Source: an uncultured Lachnospiraceae bacterium
GTDB lineage: Bacteria; Bacillota; Clostridia; Lachnospirales; Lachnospiraceae
Assembly (NCBI GenBank): GCA_905235585.1
Contig: CAJOME010000005.1
Coordinates: forward strand, 1-33,934
Length of the DNA: 33,934 nt
Direction: 5' to 3'
Shown here: in pieces, positions 1 through 6,358 of the stretch
Layout: the number at the start of each line of letters is the position of its first letter
Numbering within the stretch: position 1 is the stretch's first letter
Program-made: the position numbers and the translations under genes
Notes under the pieces: model-generated
Databases searched by the model: none
What the model saw: only the letters and a program-made list of their open reading frames with translations
What the model was told of the DNA's origin: nothing

Positions 1-18
1 ACGAAGTGGCGGCGACAA

Positions 19-90
19 TCCTCGATAGCTCAATGGTAGAGCATTCGGCTGTTAACCGAAGGGTTGCTGGTTCGAGCCCAGCTCGGGGAG
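19..90 (+). tRNA. tRNA-Asn (GTT)
   Basis: Cloverleaf can be folded: acceptor TCCTCGA/TCGGGGA, anticodon loop CTGTTAA with GTT, T-arm GGTTCGAGCCC. Confidence 0.95.
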
Positions 91-130
91 TGGGGTTTCT
101 GTAAGCTGATACATTATGAACCGGATATAC

Positions 131-202
131 GGCCCGGTGGTCAAGAGGTTAAGACATCGCCCTTTCACGGCGGTAACACGGGTTCAATTCCCGTCCGGGT
201 CA
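131..202 (+). tRNA. tRNA-Glu (TTC)
   Basis: Acceptor GGCCCGG/CCGGGTC, anticodon TTC, T-loop GGTTCAATTCCC. Confidence 0.95.
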
Positions 203-203
203 C
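178..203 (+). repeat. attL-like direct repeat (tRNA-Glu 3' end)
   Basis: Identical 26 bp to 1511-1536. Confidence 0.85.
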
Positions 204-209
204 GAAAGT

Positions 210-235
210 AAAAGCCTTGATTTTTCAAGGCTTTT
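210..235 (+). terminator. Rho-independent terminator after tRNA-Glu (lies inside the island, past attL)
   Basis: aaaagccttga-ttt-tcaaggcttttt hairpin followed by a T-rich tail. Confidence 0.8.
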
Positions 236-278
236 TATTATTTTATCCCCGAAAAACGGGCGTTTCTGCCGTTTCAAT

Positions 279-482
279 TTATCCCCACAGATAGAGGGTT
301 TCCTTTATGATCCATCTGCCCTCGGGGTTCTCAACCATATCAGAGTGAACATGAGATATCCCGTCCACTATATCCTCATAGGTTAAAGCGCATATCTCTC
401 TGCGCCGCAGACCGATCATGGCAAAGCCCATATACATTTTCATGTTCTTTCCGGAGACGCTACGGCATAGGCTATTTATAAG
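279..482 (-). pseudogene. Tyrosine recombinase/integrase catalytic-domain remnant
   Basis: Minus-strand translation ...SGKNMKMYMGFAMIGLRRREICALTYEDIVDGISHVHSDMVENPEGRWIIKETLYLWG* resembles the GLRR-E-ICAL box of phage/ICE integrases; in-frame stops on both sides and no C-terminal catalytic boxes. Confidence 0.7.
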
Positions 483-552
483 CTATCAACGGATAGGGGC
501 GGATATACCACACTATAGCCTCCGGCGGATGTGTAAAAATTGCGCGTAGCCA

Positions 553-581
553 TTGACGTATACACAATTATTGTGTATTAT
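553..581 (+). promoter_or_regulatory. hicAB promoter with palindromic operator candidate
   Basis: TTGACG-N17-TATTAT with ATACACAA-TTA-TTGTGTAT (560-578) filling the spacer and overlapping the -10. Confidence 0.6.
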
Positions 582-605
582 AATATATGCCAGGAGGCAA
601 TACAC

Positions 606-779
606 ATGAAGAAAAGGGACTTGATTAAAAAGCTTGAAAAAGCAGGCTTCAAACTTGACAGACACGGTAGCAACCATGATGTCTACAAGAGAGGAGCTGA
701 CGAGGAGCCGGTGCCGAGGCACAATGAAATAGACGAAAGCCTTGCAAAGCACATAATCAGAAAGTGGGGGCTTAAATAA
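606..779 (+). CDS. hicA: HicA-family mRNA interferase toxin
   Basis: MKKRDLIKKLEKAGFKLDRHGSNHDVYKRG... has the HicA dsRBD-like pattern with GSNHD/H; SD caggagg upstream. The supplied ORF start (540) lies in the promoter. Confidence 0.9.
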   Translation: MKKRDLIKKLEKAGFKLDRHGSNHDVYKRGADEEPVPRHNEIDESLAKHIIRKWGLK

Positions 780-808
780 CCACATCCCTTGAAGAAAAGG
801 AGGTATAT

Positions 809-1231
809 ATGAAGATAGCATATCCGGTAATTTTTACACAGACAAAAGACAAAAAAGACACATACCTCGTCTATATTCCGGACATGGACGGAGCTACAGA
901 GGGATACGGACTGGTAGATGCAATCCACATGGCGAGGGATTACATAGGCAGTATTCTTTTCAACAAGTCTGAAGATGAATACCCCGCTCCAAGCTCATTG
1001 GTATCTATAGATGCAGCTTCGGGAGAGTTCAGCAGCTCAGGCGAGTCTTTTGTGTCGGTGGTAGACATTGATATGGGAGCATACAAAAAGGAACTTGACA
1101 ATAGATCCGTGAGGCGAAATGTGAGCCTACCTAATTGGCTCAACCAGGAAGCAGATAAAGCCCATATCAATGTATCCAGAGTTCTACAGGAGGCTTTGAT
1201 CAGCAAGCTTGATGAACTTAAAATGGCATAA
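809..1231 (+). CDS. hicB: HicB-family antitoxin, RNase H-like N-terminal domain plus RHH-like C-terminus
   Basis: N-terminal YPVIFTQTKDKKDTYLVYIPDMDGATEGYGLVDAIHMARDYIG matches the HicB fold; C-terminal RRNVSLPNWLNQEADKAHINVSRVLQEAL looks ribbon-helix-helix; SD aaggagg. Confidence 0.9.
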   Translation: MKIAYPVIFTQTKDKKDTYLVYIPDMDGATEGYGLVDAIHMARDYIGSILFNKSEDEYPAPSSLVSIDAASGEFSSSGESFVSVVDIDMGAYKKELDNRSVRRNVSLPNWLNQEADKAHINVSRVLQEALISKLDELKMA

Positions 1232-1391
1232 AACCCGACAATAAATACGCCCTCATTAGTAAAAAAGTATAGGCGCGATTGAATTAAGATGATACACTTA
1301 CGATACGTTTGTCGCAAACCGTAAGATCTCGAAAGGTAGCAAATTGATCGTGAAAGACAGACAATCCCATCTCTATTCAAAAAGGAGGATG

Positions 1392-1420
1392 TTGACAAAA
1401 AAACATCCTCCGCATATAAT
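1392..1420 (+). promoter_or_regulatory. Perfect-consensus sigma-A promoter without an annotated downstream gene
   Basis: TTGACA (1392-1397), 17-bp spacer, TATAAT (1415-1420). Confidence 0.6.
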
Positions 1421-1425
1421 AACTG

Positions 1426-1510
1426 ACGCATGACACGAAAATGTGTCACATTTTTGGACAGGAAATGTGACACGACACCATGCAAAGCCTGATAAACGCA
1501 GGGCTTTTAT
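1426..1510 (+). ncRNA. Candidate small RNA inside the island
   Basis: Downstream of the perfect promoter; contains an 11-bp perfect stem (1443-1453/1463-1473) and ends in a hairpin aaagcctg...cagggcttt with TTTT (1484-1508). No expression evidence. Confidence 0.3.
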
Positions 1511-1536
1511 ACGGGTTCAATTCCCGTCCGGGTCAC
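1511..1536 (+). repeat. attR-like direct repeat (orphan tRNA-Glu 3' fragment)
   Basis: Identical 26 bp to 178-203, without an adjoining tRNA body. Confidence 0.85.
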
Positions 1537-1554
1537 TTTGAGGAATCTAGAGAA

Positions 1555-1744
1555 TTCAGGTTTTCTCGATCGAGTGCTTAGTGGTATAATAGGATTGCTC
1601 GCAGAATGGCGATTAGATAGAATTCGCAGTGCATGCGATCTGGAAATAGGTAAAACTCGCAGAATGGCGATTAGACAGAATTCGCAGTGCATGCGATCTC
1701 GAAAACCTTTCAGGTTTTCTCGATCGAGTGCTTCGCACTATAAT
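1555..1744 (+). repeat. 25-bp direct repeat, each copy followed 5 bp later by TATAAT
   Basis: ttcaggttttctcgatcgagtgctt at 1555-1579 and 1709-1733; TATAAT at 1585-1590 and 1739-1744. Confidence 0.85.
1598..1699 (+). repeat. 58-bp-period tandem repeat, 2 copies
   Basis: ctcgcagaatggcgattaga[t/c]agaattcgcagtgcatgcgatct at 1598-1641 and 1656-1699 (43/44 identical). Confidence 0.9.
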
Positions 1745-1813
1745 TTCTTCGCGATAAGCACATATGCCCGCAAGCGGTCATGTGCTTTCCGCTCGAAATT
1801 GCACTGCTCATGT

Positions 1814-1884
1814 GGCGACATAGCCAAGCGGTAAGGCAAGGGTCTGCAACACCCGTATCACCAGTTCGATTCTGGTTGTCGCCT
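1814..1884 (+). tRNA. tRNA-Cys (GCA)
   Basis: Acceptor GGCGACA/TGTCGCC, anticodon loop with GCA, T-arm CCAGTTCGATTCTGG. Confidence 0.95.
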
Positions 1885-1887
1885 CTG

Positions 1888-1920
1888 AAAAATAGCTGAT
1901 GATTCATCAGCTATTTTTTT
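1888..1920 (+). terminator. Terminator after tRNA-Cys
   Basis: aatagctgatga-ttc-atcagctatt followed by TTTTTTT. Confidence 0.85.
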
Positions 1921-2052
1921 GTACAGGAGATTTAATTGGCAAAACTCGCTGATATTCGCTGCCAAAAGGCTGTGAATATCAGCAAATTATGGACACTGTA
2001 AGAACTATGGTATAATCTACCATTATAAACCTATATATCAGGAGAGCGTAGG

Positions 2053-3108
2053 ATGTCTCAGAAAAAGATAAGTGTCATAATACCCTGCTACAACGTGAGC
2101 ATGTTTGTCGACAGATGCATGGAGTCTCTTGAAAAGCAGACCATAGGGATGGACAGTCTCGAGATCATACTGATCAATGACTGCTCCAAGGATGCCACAC
2201 TCGGCAAGCTGCTGCTGTGGGAGATGAAGTATCCCGAAAGTATAGTGGTGATACCGCTCGAAGAGAATATAATGCAGGGCGCTGCGAGAAACATAGCAAG
2301 AGAGTACTGCACCGCTGAGTATATAGCTTATCTGGACGCTGATGACTGGATCCTGCCCAATGCCTTCGAGAAGATATACAGGGTCGCCAGACAGAACAAT
2401 GCCGACATCGTAAACTATCTTTCAAAGAAAACCTATGTGGAGCCCGAAGAGGATGATCCCACTACCAAAAGCGGGAAGCCAGACAGATTTGTGGAGGTAA
2501 ATACTGCGCAGGAGAGGCTTGATTTCTTCATGGGAGACTGCCCGTTGCTAAGAGGCTGCTGGGACAAGCTTTTCCGCAGGGATTTCGTGGAGGAGCATGA
2601 TCTGAGATTTGCCGAGGGTGTATTTGATGAAGAGAGTCTGTTTACCACCCCGGCATATATGCACTTTAAGAGGATATATCTTTTGAATGAATACCTGCAC
2701 AGGTATTATCAGAATCCCATCAGCTCCACCTACAATCTGATGAGAGATATGAAGAGAAGGGACGATAATGCCAGGACCTGGCTCGCCACCTACAAGGTGA
2801 TGAAGGCAGACGGATCACTTGATGAGAACCATGAGCTGGCGGAGTGGTTCTTTATCATAAACTATTTCATCCGGTCTATTGTGTTTGCGACAGGTCGCGG
2901 CATACCGTATGACCTTGCCGCCGTACAGGAGATGCAGAGGAACGTTCTGGATTTCTTCCCGAACTTCAAGCAGAATAAATCGCTGGCTGCGAGAGAGCTC
3001 TACAGGGAGCCCCTAAAGCTTATAGATATCCCCATAGATGAATCAAACTTTGCGGAGTACAATGCCGCATGGGAAGAGATAGTAAAGACATATCCGAATG
3101 GGATTTGA
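2053..3108 (+). CDS. Glycosyltransferase family 2 protein
   Basis: KISVIIPCYNVSMFVDRCMESL...YIAYLDADDW GT-A fold motifs; SD aggaga; extended -10 TGGTATAAT upstream. Confidence 0.9.
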   Translation: MSQKKISVIIPCYNVSMFVDRCMESLEKQTIGMDSLEIILINDCSKDATLGKLLLWEMKYPESIVVIPLEENIMQGAARNIAREYCTAEYIAYLDADDWILPNAFEKIYRVARQNNADIVNYLSKKTYVEPEEDDPTTKSGKPDRFVEVNTAQERLDFFMGDCPLLRGCWDKLFRRDFVEEHDLRFAEGVFDEESLFTTPAYMHFKRIYLLNEYLHRYYQNPISSTYNLMRDMKRRDDNARTWLATYKVMKADGSLDENHELAEWFFIINYFIRSIVFATGRGIPYDLAAVQEMQRNVLDFFPNFKQNKSLAARELYREPLKLIDIPIDESNFAEYNAAWEEIVKTYPNGI

Positions 3109-3109
3109 T

Positions 3110-4177
3110 ATGAAAAAGATCAGCATCATCATCCCCGTATACAATACCGAGAAGTATATAAACCGGTGTGTGATGTCGCTCGTGCGTCAGAGCATAGGAG
3201 CCGACGCGCTGGAGATAATGCTCATTAACGATGCCTCCACAGACGAATCTCTTAAGTATCTTTATGCTTGGGAAAAGGAATTTCCGGAAAGCATCTGTGT
3301 GATAGATCTTGAAGAAAACGTAAAACAGGGCAAGGCAAGAAACATCGCCCTGCAGTATACGACGGGGGAGTACATTGCCTATCTTGACTCAGACGACTGG
3401 CTTGTGCCGGATGCTCTGCGTATGCTGTATGATAAAGCGCAGGAGACCGGTGCGGAGATCGTGGCATATCTTTCAAAGGATGTGAGTATAGAAGAGCAGA
3501 AGAAAAAAGGCGATGCCATAATCCTTGAGAACGATACGGACAGCGGCATGGAGGATGAGTATCTCAGAATAAGGGATACGGTCGACTATATCAGGCTTTT
3601 CTTTGGAGGCATGTCACAGAGAGGCTGCTGGGACAAGCTTTACAGGCGCGATTTTGTATTGAAGCATGATCTTAAATATACCGAGGGCATCTTTGATGAA
3701 GAAAGTCTTTTCACTATCCCCGCGCTCATGCATGTGAAAAAATATTATCTGATGAACAGATACCTGCACAGGTATTCCGATAATCCCATGGGTACAGTCA
3801 GCAACCTCTCTCAGAAATACGAGCATCTGCATGATAATGAAGTCACATGGAGGCAGGTATATGATGTGCTGAAAAAGGACGGATTCCTTAAAAAAGAACC
3901 GGAGCTGACAGAAGCGCTCTTCGTTCACAACTACTTCAACCGTTCACTGATGAATGCCGATGCCGCAGGACTCCTGTATGACGCGGAGGGAATACGGGCA
4001 CTTCAGGACACCATACACAGGCTCTATCCGAAATACAGGTATAATCCCATCCTCATAAATATGAGGAGCTTCCCCTATATGGAAAAGCTCCTCGAAATGA
4101 ATGTGGATGAAGAAAGTGTAGATGCCTTTTACTCCATCCTCAGGGATTGGGAAAGCATAGTAGGAAACGAGGTCTGA
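3110..4177 (+). CDS. Glycosyltransferase family 2 protein (paralogue of the preceding gene)
   Basis: MKKISIIIPVYNTEKYINRCVMSLVRQS...YIAYLDSDDW; shared GCWDKL/RDFV and FDEESLFT blocks with 2053-3108. Confidence 0.9.
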   Translation: MKKISIIIPVYNTEKYINRCVMSLVRQSIGADALEIMLINDASTDESLKYLYAWEKEFPESICVIDLEENVKQGKARNIALQYTTGEYIAYLDSDDWLVPDALRMLYDKAQETGAEIVAYLSKDVSIEEQKKKGDAIILENDTDSGMEDEYLRIRDTVDYIRLFFGGMSQRGCWDKLYRRDFVLKHDLKYTEGIFDEESLFTIPALMHVKKYYLMNRYLHRYSDNPMGTVSNLSQKYEHLHDNEVTWRQVYDVLKKDGFLKKEPELTEALFVHNYFNRSLMNADAAGLLYDAEGIRALQDTIHRLYPKYRYNPILINMRSFPYMEKLLEMNVDEESVDAFYSILRDWESIVGNEV

Positions 4178-4206
4178 ACGTCATTTCTTTAATTCGGGTC
4201 AATCCG

Positions 4207-4257
4207 TTTTGGGTCGTAATCGTGCAGCAGGTGCGCGATTCTACTGTGAACTGTAAC
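4207..4257. repeat. Dispersed intergenic repeat, copy 1
   Basis: Core tttgggtcgtaatcgtgcagcaggtgcgc is an inverted match (26/29) to copy 2 at 16962-16990; flank actgtgaactgtaac resembles actgtgaatagtaac. Confidence 0.7.
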
Positions 4258-6358
4258 TCTTTAATACATATATCTCTGACGGTATGCGGCTGTCTTTGTA
4301 GTACACCTCATAATTACTGTCTTCCACTACGTTGAATATGGCATAGTTCTGATATGAGTAATCGGACTTGACCAGATCGGGTACAAGCTTTTTTATCTCA
4401 TCCTCTGACTCAATCTGCTCTGATACAGCTTCCTCATCGTCATATTGTATCTTAATGATATGGTCTATATCATCAGGATCAAGCTCTGCTTTTGCGTATA
4501 TCCCGCACTCATTGAGCAGAGATATGGTCTTTTCAAAGGACGGATATACATAGCCTATATTTACGGGATACGACTCACGATAACTGCCGTGGTCTATCTC
4601 TGTCTCAATATACAGATATCCTATAGGAGCTTCCTTTTGCAGATAGTCGAGGGAGAGTGCCCGGGTCTCATTCCTGACGGTCTCGATAAGGGACTTCATC
4701 TCGGAAGAAGAGAGCGTGCGGTCTCTGGTTTCATAGCTGCCTGATTCATAAGATATCTTCCGGATATTTTCCACATTGCCTGTTCCGTAAGGACCATAAG
4801 CGGCGGCATCGGACAGGATATAATATTCTGCGTTTTTATAGGCATCAGTGTCATATATCTGTTTCAAAGCATTAAGATTGGAACTGTCATTCAGATCCAC
4901 ATAATAGGTACGCTTAAACTGTCTGCCGGAACGGAGTCTGAGATTTACGGATATTTCCGTATAGTTCGATCCGACGGGCTCTGTACGGTCATACTCCATA
5001 TCAGGGGCATTTCGCTTCATCCTGTTTGCCTTTGCATATTCTGCGCCTGCCTTCGCCAGAGTATATACGGACTCTGTGTCGGTCAGACGCATATCACGCA
5101 TGATGCGATCTTCTTCAGACTCGGTGTAGCCGTCATAGCTGTATCTGTAATCGTATCGGTCACTATTGATGCCCGGTATGTACAGAGCAGAGCTTTCTAT
5201 GCTTCCTTCAGCCGGCAGCTTCGTATCATAGCCGGTAGGATCGAGTATGAAAAAGCACGCTGTCAGTGCGACGATCACGGCAGCGATCACCGCCGAAGGC
5301 AGATGCTTTATGCATGCCTTAAAGTCAAACTCATATATTATCTCGATCACGGCATGGCTCAAAACTATACCTATTATCAGACCGAATATCATCCAGCCGT
5401 AGGTCATACTGTCCGAGATGGAAGGAAAGAAAATGCCAAAGGCAAGCGCGGTGGGTATCATGATAAATACCTTTATAAAAGGCTTTGATGCTTCAAAAGC
5501 CATAGCCCTGCCTGCAGCCTCAGCGGGGCGGAGCTTTATGAGTGATCTTGTGAGCGCAAAGAGTACTGCCGTCGCAATGAGGGATACCGCGGCTATCACA
5601 AAGCACTGCAGAGGATATCGATACTGGGACGGGTCGGCATATTTGGTCTCGTTGCTCACTATCATTTTCCCGATGACGGTGACAGGCGAAAGATAAGTAT
5701 AATCGTTAAAGCCGCTGTACTTGCTCATAAAGAATGTGGTGCCGTATCCATCAAGCAAAAGGGCATATATCTCAAGTCCGAACATGAGCACGCCGGCTGC
5801 GGCTACGGTGACCGCACCGTGACCCGTGAGCACGGCGGCGAGTACGATAAATGTGTATATAAGAATATAAGCACTGATATAGATAAACATGGTCTGTACA
5901 CCGTACATGAATCCCGCACCGGTGACCAGCCCGTTTGAAGCTCCCAGTCCTGCGGCAAAGAGCTGCATCACGATATACGGGATAACACCGATCAGTATGC
6001 CGTTCAGATATGCCGCGGAAAACTTTGATGTGCGCAGCACAGGTATGGCGCCGTAGAAATCAGCCTCCTGCTTGCTGTGCAGATATTTCATACCGTGCAT
6101 GGCATTGAGTACTGCCATTATCATCAGTCCGAAAAGGGCAAAGCCGCTTGCGGGTCCTATCGTAAATCTGACAAACGAATACTGCAGCTGCAGCAGGGTA
6201 TCCCGCAGAGTCACATAGGAAGACAGGTGATCCTGTATTTTAATAAGAGCCAGTACGGGAAGCGCAAAGAAGAAGCCCACTATGGAAAGGGCAAGAGACC
6301 ATATCCTGCGTTTTAAATCCTCTGTCAATGTATTAATAAATGATCTTTTTGATGTCAT
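4241..6358 (-). CDS. ABC transporter permease, large multi-TM protein with extracytoplasmic C-terminal region
   Basis: Several hydrophobic segments, then a long polar region; directly downstream of and overlapping an ABC ATPase gene on the same strand. Confidence 0.8.
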   Translation of the reverse strand: MTSKRSFINTLTEDLKRRIWSLALSIVGFFFALPVLALIKIQDHLSSYVTLRDTLLQLQYSFVRFTIGPASGFALFGLMIMAVLNAMHGMKYLHSKQEADFYGAIPVLRTSKFSAAYLNGILIGVIPYIVMQLFAAGLGASNGLVTGAGFMYGVQTMFIYISAYILIYTFIVLAAVLTGHGAVTVAAAGVLMFGLEIYALLLDGYGTTFFMSKYSGFNDYTYLSPVTVIGKMIVSNETKYADPSQYRYPLQCFVIAAVSLIATAVLFALTRSLIKLRPAEAAGRAMAFEASKPFIKVFIMIPTALAFGIFFPSISDSMTYGWMIFGLIIGIVLSHAVIEIIYEFDFKACIKHLPSAVIAAVIVALTACFFILDPTGYDTKLPAEGSIESSALYIPGINSDRYDYRYSYDGYTESEEDRIMRDMRLTDTESVYTLAKAGAEYAKANRMKRNAPDMEYDRTEPVGSNYTEISVNLRLRSGRQFKRTYYVDLNDSSNLNALKQIYDTDAYKNAEYYILSDAAAYGPYGTGNVENIRKISYESGSYETRDRTLSSSEMKSLIETVRNETRALSLDYLQKEAPIGYLYIETEIDHGSYRESYPVNIGYVYPSFEKTISLLNECGIYAKAELDPDDIDHIIKIQYDDEEAVSEQIESEDEIKKLVPDLVKSDYSYQNYAIFNVVEDSNYEVYYKDSRIPSEIYVLKSYSSQ

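Larger units (their letters stand above)
178..1536. mobile_element. Small, apparently decayed integrative element in the tRNA-Glu 3' end, carrying hicAB
   Basis: Perfect 26-bp direct repeat acgggttcaattcccgtccgggtcac at 178-203 (tRNA-Glu 3' end) and 1511-1536; integrase remnant next to the intact tRNA; toxin-antitoxin cargo. Confidence 0.8.

Noticed and set aside
64-294. 76-aa ORF
   Set aside because: Runs through tRNA-Asn and tRNA-Glu and the terminator.
940-1485. 181-aa minus-strand ORF
   Set aside because: Antisense to hicB and the hairpin region; Ser/Leu-rich shadow translation, no family.
1598-1733. Possible CRISPR array
   Set aside because: Only two 44-bp units, spacer-like gap of 14 bp, no cas genes.
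1538-1834. 98-aa ORF with repeated peptide SQCMRSRK-like blocks
   Set aside because: Repetition comes from the DNA repeats; no SD, TTG start, runs into tRNA-Cys.
4147-4335. 62-aa ORF and the similar minus ORF at 16917-17324
   Set aside because: Similarity (VVIVQQVR / VAIAQQVR) is explained by the dispersed DNA repeat, not by coding homology.
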